From assembly GCF_039541115.1 (NCBI RefSeq), contig NZ_BAABFP010000007.1:522290-586289 (forward strand): DNA of 64,000 bases, given 5' to 3'. The position numbers and the translations under genes are program-made. This DNA is from Angustibacter luteus (lineage in GTDB: Bacteria > Actinomycetota > Actinomycetes > Actinomycetales > Angustibacteraceae). Under the pieces are notes generated by a model, which was not told where the DNA came from, searched no databases, and worked only from the letters and a program-made list of their open reading frames with translations. Below, piece after piece: positions 52,094-60,197 of the stretch; position 1 is the first letter of the stretch; each line of letters starts with the position of its first letter.

Positions 52094-52621
52094 TCAGGCG
52101 GGCGTGATCCCGCGCTTGGCCAGCACCTCGGAGCGTTTCCAGGCGTAGCCGACGATCCAGTGCGGTCGGAACCGGTAGAACCGGATGTCGTCACCCCAGG
52201 TCAGCGGCGAGCTGCCGTAGTGCGCCGTCCAGTGCTCCAGGGTCTGCGCCCAGTCGGTGTCGGCCTCGCTCATCCGCTCGGCCTGTCCGTGCCCGAAGAC
52301 CGCGATCTCCTCGTTGTCGATGTGCGCGACGCTGACCGCGGGCCGGTGCTCCAGGTGCTTGGCCTTCGCGGCGGCACCGCTGGTGCTGAACGTCCACGTG
52401 GCGTGCAGGAAGTGCCCGTCGACCGCACTGATCCGTGGCTCGCCGCGCGCGGTGACCGTGGCCAGGCTCAGCACCTTCATGCCGGTGAGCAGCGCGGCCA
52501 GGTCCGTGGCGGACAGCGTCCGCTCGTCGTTGATGATGTCCCGCAGGTGCTTCGTCGCCGTCCCGTGCGAGGCGTCCAGGAGCGTCTGCAGGGCGGCCAG
52601 CTCGTCGTCCGTCTCGTACAT
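52094..52621 (-). CDS. Pyridoxamine 5'-phosphate oxidase-related split-barrel protein
   Basis: A 175-aa protein beginning MYETDDELAALQTLL, with an N-terminal helix and the FMN-binding split barrel from about residue 45 (VLSLATVTARGEPRISAVDGHFL). GGTGG precedes ATG 52621. Such proteins reduce or bind flavin/F420 or haem. It is divergent from a GntR gene whose operator-like site lies in the shared 105-base gap, so that regulator may control it. Confidence 0.82.
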   Translation of the reverse strand: MYETDDELAALQTLLDASHGTATKHLRDIINDERTLSATDLAALLTGMKVLSLATVTARGEPRISAVDGHFLHATWTFSTSGAAAKAKHLEHRPAVSVAHIDNEEIAVFGHGQAERMSEADTDWAQTLEHWTAHYGSSPLTWGDDIRFYRFRPHWIVGYAWKRSEVLAKRGITPA

Positions 52622-52678
52622 GTCGACCACCGTACGACCGGTCACCGACAGCCGGCTTGACCGCGCTTGCTGAGCCAA

Positions 52679-52690
52679 TTGGTCCAACCT
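52679..52690. promoter_or_regulatory. Operator-like palindrome for the GntR regulator
   Basis: TTGGTCCAA is a 9-base palindrome within AATTGGTCCAACCT. It approximates the TNGTNNNACNA pattern bound by FadR-subfamily GntR regulators (one mismatch). It lies between the divergent flavoprotein and GntR genes, so it could serve both. Confidence 0.45.
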
Positions 52691-52726
52691 CTTGATGAGC
52701 CGACCTGTGTGCTGCATCATCGAGGG

Positions 52727-53470
52727 ATGGCCACAGCGCAGTTCACTCCGGTCGCCCGGCAGTCCGTGAGCGACACCGTCTTCGCCCAGCTGCGGGACGC
52801 GGTCCTCGGTGGTGGCTACGCGCCCGGCGACCAGCTGCCGCCCGAGCGCGAGCTCGCGGTGTCGTTCGCAGTGAACCGGCACGCGGTCCGTGAGGCGGTG
52901 AAACGGTTGCAGGAGGCCGGTTTCGTGCAGGTCGTGCACGGCGGCGGCACCCGGGTGCTCGACGTCCGCCGCACGGCCGGCCTCGACCTGCTCGGGCACC
53001 TCGCGCGATCGGGGGACGAAGGGCTCGAGCGGTTGGTGCGGGACGGTCTCGAGATGCGCCGCTGCATCGGCGTCGACGCCGCGCGTCGGGCCGCCGAACG
53101 GGCGGACGCCGGCACCCGGCGGGCGATCCAGACCGCAGCCACCCGTTACGCGGACCCCGCCGACGCGACCGCCGACCGCGACTTCTGGGCTCTGGTGGTG
53201 GACGCCAGCGACAACCTCGCGTTCCGGTTGGCGCTGAACAGCCTCGTCGAGTCCATCGACGCCCAGCCGGACCTGATGGATGCCCTGCTCGCCGACGACC
53301 GCGGCGACGTCCAGCCGCACGCCGACCTCGCCGAGGCCATCGCCGCGGGCGACGCCGATCGCGCGGCGGCCTGCGCGGACGCCCTGCTCAGCCAGGCCCT
53401 GACCATCCACCAAGAGATCCAGCAGAGGCCGGCGAGCCGCCGGCGCCGACGTCCGGGAAGGAGCGCCTGA
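52727..53470 (+). CDS. GntR family regulator, FadR subfamily
   Basis: A 247-aa regulator with the GntR winged helix at about 10-78 (FAQLRDAVLGGGYAPGDQLPPERELAVSFAVNRHAVREAVKRL). The all-helical FCD-like ligand domain runs from about 95 to 230. ATG 52727 is preferred over the upstream GTG/CTG-rich extension. Its stop overlaps the start of the sterol-desaturase-like gene (TGATG), so it is in one operon with its probable target and likely autoregulated. Confidence 0.9.
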   Translation: MATAQFTPVARQSVSDTVFAQLRDAVLGGGYAPGDQLPPERELAVSFAVNRHAVREAVKRLQEAGFVQVVHGGGTRVLDVRRTAGLDLLGHLARSGDEGLERLVRDGLEMRRCIGVDAARRAAERADAGTRRAIQTAATRYADPADATADRDFWALVVDASDNLAFRLALNSLVESIDAQPDLMDALLADDRGDVQPHADLAEAIAAGDADRAAACADALLSQALTIHQEIQQRPASRRRRRPGRSA

Positions 53471-54300
53471 TGATCGACATCATCGCCATGGCGATCCCGT
53501 TCTTCGTCCTGTTCATCCTGATCGAGCTGGTGTCCCTGTGGTTCGCGCCGGACGACGACGAGATCGGGTACGAGGTCCGGGACACCGCCACGAGCCTGTC
53601 CATGGGGATCGGCAACGTCGTGGTCGGCATCGGCTACAAGACGGTGGCGCTGATCATCTACGCCGGCGTCTACGAGCTGACCCCGCTGCGCGTCGACATG
53701 TCGAACTGGTGGGCGTGGGTGCTGCTGTTCTTCGCCGACGACATCGCCTACTACTGGTTCCACCGCGCCCACCACGAGGTCCGGCTGTTGTGGGCCAGCC
53801 ACGTCGTGCACCACTCGAGCCAGTTCTACAACTTCTCGACGGCCCTGCGGCAGACGTGGACGCCGTTCAGCGGGCTGCCGTTCTGGCTGCCCCTGGCGCT
53901 GCTCGGCGTGCCGCCGTGGGCGATCTTCCTGCAGCAGTCCATCAGCCTGCTCTACCAGTTCTTCCTGCACACCGAGCGGGTCGACCACCTCCCGCGGCCG
54001 GTCGAGTGGGTGATGAACACGCCGTCCCACCACCGCGTGCACCACGGCATGAACGGCGTCTACCTGGACCGCAACTACGGCGGCATCCTGATCGTCTGGG
54101 ACCGGCTGTTCCGCAGCTTCGAGCCGGAGGGTGAGCGGGTGATCTACGGGCTGACCCACCAGCTGCGCACGTACAACCCCCTGGTGGTGGCCACCCACGA
54201 GTACGTCGCGATCTGGCGGGACCTCAAGGCCGACGTCCGCTGGCGGGACCGGTTCGGTCACCTCCTGCGCGGCCCCGGCTGGACACCCAACCCCAGCTGA
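53470..54300 (+). CDS. Sterol desaturase / fatty acid hydroxylase family protein
   Basis: A 276-aa di-iron membrane oxygenase with about four helices and the three His boxes HRAHH (about 98-102), HVVHHSS (about 113-119) and HHRVHHG (about 195-201), plus a further His near TPSHH. Family members hydroxylate or desaturate sterols, carotenoids or acyl chains. Bacterial substrates are mostly unknown. It is translationally coupled to the FadR-type regulator, which suggests lipid-related induction. Confidence 0.88.
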   Translation: MIDIIAMAIPFFVLFILIELVSLWFAPDDDEIGYEVRDTATSLSMGIGNVVVGIGYKTVALIIYAGVYELTPLRVDMSNWWAWVLLFFADDIAYYWFHRAHHEVRLLWASHVVHHSSQFYNFSTALRQTWTPFSGLPFWLPLALLGVPPWAIFLQQSISLLYQFFLHTERVDHLPRPVEWVMNTPSHHRVHHGMNGVYLDRNYGGILIVWDRLFRSFEPEGERVIYGLTHQLRTYNPLVVATHEYVAIWRDLKADVRWRDRFGHLLRGPGWTPNPS

Positions 54301-54311
54301 CCGCCCCGCCT

Positions 54312-54382
54312 GACCGCACATAGCCCGCTATCCGGGCTCATTCGGCGCGGATGACCCCGGATAGCGGGATATGTGCGGGGTC
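54312..54382. repeat. Family B intergenic inverted repeat (after the desaturase gene)
   Basis: Arms 54312-54336 and 54356-54382 pair over about 25 bp with one mismatch and a 2-base bulge around a 19-base spacer. The right arm AGCGGGATATGTGCGGG (54363-54379) resembles the right arm at 20760-20776. It lies 12 bases after the desaturase stop and may terminate that operon. Confidence 0.8.
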
Positions 54383-54455
54383 GGCGGCGGCGCTGTGAGC
54401 ACGGCCACCGTCACGAAAGGTTCAGAACCGGGCTCGACGGGTCGATTTAGTTGTC

Positions 54456-56093
54456 GTGACAGCCAACTCGACCGAGCGCCCGCACCAGGGCACCGACCGC
54501 GCCGCGATCATCGCCGCGGCCGTGCTCGCGCGCTCGGACCACGAGTGGACCGTCGAGGACGTCGCCCGGGCGCTGGACGAGCTGGAGATGGTGCCCTGGG
54601 AGCGCGGCGCGATCGCCTACGACCCCGCCGTCACGCTCGAGCGGGTCGCCGACTGGCTCGGCGTCGAGGACCAGCGCATGCGCGCCCTGCTGGTCCAGGC
54701 CGACGTGCAGGCCCGGGACGGCCAGACCGTGGCCGCCGCCCGGATCGCCCGCCAGGTCAACCGGTGGGCCTTCGAGCGCTCGCCGCACCAGAACCACGTG
54801 CTCGCGCGCAGCCACCGGCTGCTCGCCTCGTTCTTCGACCACCTGGGCGACTTCTCGACCTTCCTCGACCACGCCATGCGGGCCGTCGAGCTGATGGACG
54901 ACGCCACCCCGGAGCGCATCCGGATCGACCACATGATGACCCTGGCCATCGCCCAGGGCCGGATCCCGAGCCTGGCTGAGCAGGCCCGTGAGCGCTTCAA
55001 CGCGATCGAGCAGCTCTCCACCCGGATGGAGCGCCCGGACCTGATCCTGCTCACCGTGAACAACCGCGCGTACGCGGAGTACCAGGGCGGCGAGCTCGAC
55101 CTGGCGCTGGTCTCCGCGGACCGGCTCACCCGCCTGCTCGCCGAGAGCGGCGAGGAGCCGTACCTGCCCTACCTGGACACCATCGCCAGCATCCAGGTCG
55201 CGGTCGGGCAGATCGTCGAGGCCATCGAGACCCTGCGCCCGGTGCGCGACGAGCTCATCCAGCTCGACACCCCGGAGCCGGACGCGCGCGCCGAGTGCCT
55301 GCTGACCCTCGCCGAGGCCCAGCGACGCAACGGCGACCTCGTGGCCGCCGAGTCGACGCTCGCGCAGGTGCGGGACGTCGCCCGGGCTCGGGGGCTGGAC
55401 GGGATCCTGGTGCGTGCCCGCGGTGAGCAGGCGGAGCTGTCCGCGGCGAACGGCCAGTACAAGGCGGCGTTCGAGCAGCTCAAGCAGTACATGGAGGAGG
55501 TGCGGGCGCAGAGCTCGGCCGAGGTCGACTCCCGGGCCGGGGTGCTGCAGGCCGTGTTCGAGACCGAGCAGGCCCAGCAGGAGACCCAGCGCTTCCGGGA
55601 CCTGTCCCTGCGCGATCCGCTGACGGGGCTGTTCAACCGCCGGCACGTCGACGACCACCTGCCCGTGCTGCTCCAGCTGCACGCCGACTCAGGCCAGCCG
55701 GTCAGCGTCGTGTTCGTCGACCTCGACCACTTCAAGCGGGTCAACGACGAGTGCTCGCACGCGGTCGGCGACGAGGTCCTCAAGCGCGTCGCGCAGATCC
55801 TCACCGAAGCGTTGGGGGACAACGGCTTCGTGGCCAGAATGGGCGGCGAGGAGTTCCTCATGGTCATCCCCGGGACGTCGACCAGCGGTGCGCTCGTGTA
55901 CTGCGAGCTCGTGCAGGACGCCCTGCGGGCCGAGGACTGGACGCCGCTGACCGGCGCCGTCCGAGTCCGCGCGAGCATGGGCCTGGCCTCGACCAGCGAG
56001 CACGTCGGCGCGAGCCAGGCCGAGCTGCTCGGCCAGGCCGACCAGCGGGTCTACAGGGCCAAGTCAGCCGGCCGGGACCGCATCGTCTGGTGA
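54456..56093 (+). CDS. Diguanylate cyclase with N-terminal helical repeat region (second copy type)
   Basis: A 545-aa cytoplasmic protein. Residues 1-365 are helical repeats with TPR-like features, then a short coiled stretch rich in Glu/Gln (FETEQAQQETQRF). The GGDEF domain (about 375-545) has DPLTGLFNRR, FVDLDHFKRVND and active site GGEEF at 463-467. No RxxD inhibitory site precedes it, unlike the paralogue at 17495. The start is GTG 54456. Activity is expected, but product inhibition is not. Confidence 0.9.
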   Translation: MTANSTERPHQGTDRAAIIAAAVLARSDHEWTVEDVARALDELEMVPWERGAIAYDPAVTLERVADWLGVEDQRMRALLVQADVQARDGQTVAAARIARQVNRWAFERSPHQNHVLARSHRLLASFFDHLGDFSTFLDHAMRAVELMDDATPERIRIDHMMTLAIAQGRIPSLAEQARERFNAIEQLSTRMERPDLILLTVNNRAYAEYQGGELDLALVSADRLTRLLAESGEEPYLPYLDTIASIQVAVGQIVEAIETLRPVRDELIQLDTPEPDARAECLLTLAEAQRRNGDLVAAESTLAQVRDVARARGLDGILVRARGEQAELSAANGQYKAAFEQLKQYMEEVRAQSSAEVDSRAGVLQAVFETEQAQQETQRFRDLSLRDPLTGLFNRRHVDDHLPVLLQLHADSGQPVSVVFVDLDHFKRVNDECSHAVGDEVLKRVAQILTEALGDNGFVARMGGEEFLMVIPGTSTSGALVYCELVQDALRAEDWTPLTGAVRVRASMGLASTSEHVGASQAELLGQADQRVYRAKSAGRDRIVW

Positions 56094-56095
56094 CG

Positions 56096-57475
56096 TCAGT
56101 GGCCGGTCAGCGCGTCCAGCACCCGGCCCAACCGGGCCGGGCGACCGGTCCGGGCCTCCTCGGCGTCCGCCATCTGCGCGAGCCGCAGCCCGGCGTTCAC
56201 GCCCAGCCAGCGCAACGGTTCCGGCTCCCAGCGGCGTGAGCGATGGCCCACCCAGGGCAGCCGGGTCAGCTCGCTCTCGGTGCCGGTGACCAGGTCGGCC
56301 AGGGTGCGCCCGGCCAGGTTCGTGGTCGAGACCCCGTCACCGACGTAGCCGCCCGCGGCTCCCAGGCCGGACGCCGGGTCGTACCCGACGCTGGCGTGCC
56401 AGTCCCGGGCGATGCCCAGGGGGCCGCCCCAGCGGTGGGTGATCTCGGCGCCCTCGACCGCTGGGAAGAGGTCGACCAGCGCGGACTGGAGCGCGGCGAA
56501 GACCGCGGGCTCCTGGTCGAAGTGCGGGCGGATCGACGATCCGTAGTGGTACGGCGCCCCGCGGCCACCGAAGACCAGCCGGTCGTCCGCGGTGCGCTGG
56601 CCGTAGACGATGACGTGCCGGTGCTCGCTGAACGTCTCACCGCGGGCCAGCCCGGCGGTGTCCCAGAAGTCTGGGGGCAGCGGCTCGGTGGCGATGATCA
56701 GTGAGTACACCGGGACGACCTCGCGGCGGTGCCCGTGCAGTGCCGGCGTCCAGGCCTCGGTGGCCCGCAGCACGTGCCGGGCGCGGACCCGGCCGCTCTC
56801 GGTGGTCACCTCGCCGGTGGAGACCGACGTGGCGCGGGTGCCCTCGGCGATCCGCACCCCGGACCGCTCGACGACGTCCGCCAGGCCGCGGGCCAGCTTG
56901 GCGGGCTGGATCCGGGCGCAGTGCGGCGTGTACGTCGCACCCAGCGCGCCGTCCACGCCGATGTGCTCGCGGGTCTGCCCGGCATCCAACAGCTCGAGGC
57001 CGTCGATGCCGTCCCAGGCCCGGTCGTGCTCGACCTCGGCTCGGGCCCGGGCGAGCTGGGCGGGGTTGCGAGCGACCACGACGGTGCCGCCGAGCCGGAA
57101 GTCGCAGTCGATCTGCTCGGCGGCGACGACGTCGCCGACCTCGCGCACGGTGTCCACCATGGCCTGGCGCATGGCCAGGGCCGCCGGGCGCCCGTGCCGG
57201 CGGGCCATGGCCTCGACGCCCTGCGGCAGCAACGCCGAGCACCAGCCGCCGTTGCGGCCGCTCGCGCCGAAGCCGGCGCTGTTCGCCTCGACGACCAGCA
57301 CGTCCAGCGACGGGTCGCGGCGGGTCAGGTAGTACGCCGTCCACAGCCCGGTGTAGCCGGCGCCGACGATGCACACGTCCGCGGTGGTGTCGCCGTCCAG
57401 CGGTGCGCGGCTGCCCGTGGCGGCGGGGCCGCCGTCCAGCTGGGACTGCCAGAGCACGTACTGCGGGGCGTCCAC
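56096..57475 (-). CDS. FAD-dependent oxidoreductase, gamma-glutamylputrescine oxidase-like (PuuB family)
   Basis: A 459-aa DAO-family flavoprotein. The Rossmann FAD motif VCIVGAGYTGLWTAYYL is at about 34-50, ASGRNGGWCSALLP follows as the covalent/re-face region, and the C-terminal GGYVGDGVSTTNLAGR binds FAD. Relatives oxidise gamma-glutamylputrescine or other N-alkyl amino compounds with release of an aldehyde. The neighbouring aminotransferase and aldehyde dehydrogenase fit amine breakdown. GTG 57475 lies 1 base after the preceding gene's stop. Confidence 0.87.
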   Translation of the reverse strand: MDAPQYVLWQSQLDGGPAATGSRAPLDGDTTADVCIVGAGYTGLWTAYYLTRRDPSLDVLVVEANSAGFGASGRNGGWCSALLPQGVEAMARRHGRPAALAMRQAMVDTVREVGDVVAAEQIDCDFRLGGTVVVARNPAQLARARAEVEHDRAWDGIDGLELLDAGQTREHIGVDGALGATYTPHCARIQPAKLARGLADVVERSGVRIAEGTRATSVSTGEVTTESGRVRARHVLRATEAWTPALHGHRREVVPVYSLIIATEPLPPDFWDTAGLARGETFSEHRHVIVYGQRTADDRLVFGGRGAPYHYGSSIRPHFDQEPAVFAALQSALVDLFPAVEGAEITHRWGGPLGIARDWHASVGYDPASGLGAAGGYVGDGVSTTNLAGRTLADLVTGTESELTRLPWVGHRSRRWEPEPLRWLGVNAGLRLAQMADAEEARTGRPARLGRVLDALTGH

Positions 57476-57476
57476 G

Positions 57477-58136
57477 TCAGCTCCTCCCGTCGGGCCAGGA
57501 CCGCACGTAGGCCGGGACCGGGCGCGGCGCGCGCAGGTCCGGCGCGTCGACCGGGTGGCCGAAGTGGTGCAGCAGGGGGACGACGCCGGCCCAGACCGGA
57601 CGGTCCAGGTCCTCGTCAGCGTCGTCCGGGGGCGAGTCCGAGACCTTCAACGACCACTCCTGCAACGGGATCGCGAGCACGCACGTGGCGGCGAGCTCCT
57701 TGGCTGAGGGCGGCCGGGCGTCGGCGCCCCGGCCGGGCATCAGGTGCTCGGTCAAGGTCGCCAGCGCGGCGGACTTCTCGTCTCCCGTGAGCTCGGTGCA
57801 CCGGCCGAGCACCATGGCGCTGCGGTAGTGCATGGACGACTCGAACTGGCTGCGTGCGACCACCAGCCCGTCGAGCGCGGTGACGCTCACGCAGGTCGGC
57901 GCTCCGGCCGCCAGCCCACGGAACAACCGCGAGGCGTTGCTGCCGTGCAGGATCAGCCGGTCGCCGTCCCGGGCGAAGCCGACCGGCAGCACGAACGGCT
58001 GCCCGTCGTCCGCCACGACCGCGACGTGCGCGACCAGGGCGTGGTCGAGCAACCGGTCCAGGCCTGCGCGGTCGTGCGACTGCTTGTCCGGCAGCCGGCG
58101 CACCTGGGTGCGGGGCGCCGGCTGCCGGGGGCTCAC
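57477..58136 (-). CDS. Pyridoxamine 5'-phosphate oxidase family protein (NimA-like)
   Basis: A 219-aa split-barrel flavoprotein of the Pyridox_ox_2 type (VAHVAVVADDGQPFVLPVGFARDGDRLILHG at about 36-66), with the usual FESSMHYRSAMVLGR strand. Members bind FMN or haem; NimA-type proteins reduce nitroimidazoles. The natural substrate is unknown. GTG 58136 lies 10 bases after the aminotransferase stop and the gene ends next to the FAD oxidase, so the four genes form one minus-strand operon with lrp. Confidence 0.85.
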   Translation of the reverse strand: MSPRQPAPRTQVRRLPDKQSHDRAGLDRLLDHALVAHVAVVADDGQPFVLPVGFARDGDRLILHGSNASRLFRGLAAGAPTCVSVTALDGLVVARSQFESSMHYRSAMVLGRCTELTGDEKSAALATLTEHLMPGRGADARPPSAKELAATCVLAIPLQEWSLKVSDSPPDDADEDLDRPVWAGVVPLLHHFGHPVDAPDLRAPRPVPAYVRSWPDGRS

Positions 58137-58146
58137 AGCAGAGCGC

Positions 58147-59568
58147 TCACAGCCGCGACCAGGCCTCGGTCAGCACGCCACGCAGCCGCTGCTCGATGTC
58201 GTCGAACTCGGTCTGGCCGATGATCAGCGGCGGCGCGAGCTGGATGACCGGGTCGCCGCGGTCGTCGGCCCGGCAGTACAGGCCGGCGTCGTAGAGCGCC
58301 TTGGACAGGAAACCGCGCAGCAGGCGCTCGGCCTCGTCGTCGTTGAACGTCTCGCGGGTGCTCTTGTCCTTCACGAGCTCGATGCCGTAGAAGAAGCCCT
58401 CGCCGCGCACGTCGCCGACGATCGGCAGGTCGTTCAGCTTCTCCAGCGCCGCGCGGAAGTGCGGGGCGTTCTCGTGCACGTGCTGCACCAGGCCCTCGCG
58501 CTCGAAGATGTCCAGGTTGGCCATCGCGACCGCGGCCGACACCGGGTGACCGCCGAAGGTGTAGCCGTGCAGGAACGACGTGTGGCCGGACTTGAACGGC
58601 TCGAACAGACGCTCGGAGGCGATCATCGCGCCGATGGGGGAGTAGCCCGAGGTCATGCCCTTCGCGCAGGTGATGATGTCCGGCACGTAGCCGAAGTCGT
58701 TGCAGGCGAAGATCTCCCCGATCCGGCCGAACGCGCAGATCGTCTCGTCGCTGACCAGCAGGACGTCGTACTCGTCGCAGATCTCCCGGACCCGCTCGAA
58801 GTACCCGGGCGGCGGCGGGAAGCAGCCGCCCGAGTTCTGCACCGGCTCGAGGAAGACGGCCGCGACCGAGTCGGGGCCCTCGAACTCGATGGCCTCGGCG
58901 ATCCGCTCCGCGGCCCAGCGGCCGAACGCCTTGGCGTCCTCGCGCAGGTGCTCGGGCGCCCGGTACAGGTTGGTGTTCGGCACCTTGTGCGCGCCCGGTA
59001 CCAGCGGCTCGAACGGCACCTTGGCGTCCGGGATGCCGGTGATGGACAGCGCGCCCTGCGGCGTGCCGTGGTACGCGACGTTGCGGCTGATCACCTTGTG
59101 CTTGGTGGGCTTGCCGATCAGCTTGTAGTACTGCTTCGCCAGCTTCCACGCGGTCTCCACCGCCTCACCACCGCCGGTGGTGAAGAAGACGCGGTTGAGG
59201 TCGCCGGGGGCCTCGTGCGCGAGCCGCTCGGCCAGGTCGATGGCCGCCGGGTGGGCGTAGGACCACAGCGGGAAGAACGCCAGCTGCTCCGCCTGCTTGC
59301 GGGCAGCCTCGGCGAGCTCGGTGCGGCCGTGGCCGGCCTGCACGGTGAACAGCCCGGCCAGCCCGTCGAGGTAGCGCCGTCCCTGGTCGTCCCAGATGTA
59401 GGCGCCCTCACCGCGCACGATGATCGGCACCTGACCGCCGTTCTCGTACGTGGAGTGCCGGGTGAAGTGCATCCACAGGTGGTCACGGGCCGCGTCGCTG
59501 CGGTTGGTGCCGCGCGGCGTGGTGGTGGCGCTAGCAGGAGCGTTGACGCCCTGCGATGTGCTCGTCAT
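58147..59568 (-). CDS. Class III aminotransferase (putrescine/omega-amino acid type)
   Basis: A 473-aa PLP enzyme of the omega-aminotransferase family. It has the FFTTGGGEAVETAWKLAKQYY region, an SDETICAFGRIG Asp and a PLP-binding Lys in ITCAKGMTSGY. Family members transaminate putrescine, GABA, beta-alanine or pyruvate-linked amines. Next to an aldehyde dehydrogenase and an FAD amine oxidase it plausibly converts a diamine to an aminoaldehyde. It overlaps the lrp stop by 4 bases. Confidence 0.88.
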   Translation of the reverse strand: MTSTSQGVNAPASATTTPRGTNRSDAARDHLWMHFTRHSTYENGGQVPIIVRGEGAYIWDDQGRRYLDGLAGLFTVQAGHGRTELAEAARKQAEQLAFFPLWSYAHPAAIDLAERLAHEAPGDLNRVFFTTGGGEAVETAWKLAKQYYKLIGKPTKHKVISRNVAYHGTPQGALSITGIPDAKVPFEPLVPGAHKVPNTNLYRAPEHLREDAKAFGRWAAERIAEAIEFEGPDSVAAVFLEPVQNSGGCFPPPPGYFERVREICDEYDVLLVSDETICAFGRIGEIFACNDFGYVPDIITCAKGMTSGYSPIGAMIASERLFEPFKSGHTSFLHGYTFGGHPVSAAVAMANLDIFEREGLVQHVHENAPHFRAALEKLNDLPIVGDVRGEGFFYGIELVKDKSTRETFNDDEAERLLRGFLSKALYDAGLYCRADDRGDPVIQLAPPLIIGQTEFDDIEQRLRGVLTEAWSRL

Positions 59569-60035
59569 CGGGTTCCCCAGTTGTAGAGCTGCTTGCGCAG
59601 CTTCAGGTACACGAACGTCTCGGTGCTCCGGACGCCCGGGACGGTGCGGATCCTCGTGCTGATCAGGTCGAGGAGCGCGTCGTCGTCCTCGCAGACCGCC
59701 TCGACCAGGAGGTCGAAGCTGCCGGCGGTGACCACGACGTAGTCGACCTCCGGCATCTCGGCGAGCCGGTCCGCCACGGCGGACAGGTCGCCCTCGGCGC
59801 GGACGCCGATCATGGCCTGGCGGCTGAAACCGACCTGCAAGGGGTCGGTGACCGCCACGATCTGCATGACCCCGGCGTCCAGCAGCCGTTGCACGCGCTG
59901 CCGGACGGCCGCCTCGGACAGGCCGACCGCCTTGCCGATCGCGGCGTAGGGCCGTCGACCGTCCTCCTGGAGCTGTTCGATGATCCGCTTGGACACGTCG
60001 TCCAGAAGATGGCCGTTGCCGGTTCGCGAGGTCAC
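59565..60035 (-). CDS. Lrp/AsnC family transcriptional regulator
   Basis: A 156-aa regulator. The helix-turn-helix (about 12-60: LDDVSKRIIEQLQEDGRRPYAAIGKAVGLSEAAVRQRVQRLLDAG) is followed by the RAM/ACT-like effector domain (about 75-150). GTG 60035 is chosen because GAGG lies 9 bases upstream; GTG 60053 would add six residues. Its start faces the aldehyde dehydrogenase gene, and it probably responds to an amine or amino acid and controls both arms. Confidence 0.92.
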   Translation of the reverse strand: MTSRTGNGHLLDDVSKRIIEQLQEDGRRPYAAIGKAVGLSEAAVRQRVQRLLDAGVMQIVAVTDPLQVGFSRQAMIGVRAEGDLSAVADRLAEMPEVDYVVVTAGSFDLLVEAVCEDDDALLDLISTRIRTVPGVRSTETFVYLKLRKQLYNWGTR

Positions 60036-60073
60036 GGCCCGATCCTCGCGCACAGATCGGGCCCTGGCAAGTG

Positions 60074-60088
60074 AATCCGTCGCGGATT
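60074..60088. promoter_or_regulatory. Palindrome between lrp and the aldehyde dehydrogenase gene
   Basis: AATCCGTCGCGGATT is a perfect 6-3-6 palindrome. Next to it is an AT-rich island (ATTTGTCATTTGACGACTAA), unusual for this genome and typical of Lrp/AsnC operators and promoters. It is the best candidate site for the adjacent Lrp-type regulator. Confidence 0.5.
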
Positions 60089-60197
60089 TGTCATTTGACG
60101 ACTAATTCCCACTAGTGGTGGGTCCTGTACTGTCGATACCGGTTGCGGCGCGCTAGTGTCGCCATCGTCGACCATCCACGCCACGACAGGAGCTGCT

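Noticed and set aside
54371-54979. A 202-codon plus-strand frame overlapping the second GGDEF gene
   Set aside because: It is out of frame with the well-supported GGDEF protein and has an Arg/Pro/Gly-rich composition with no domain.
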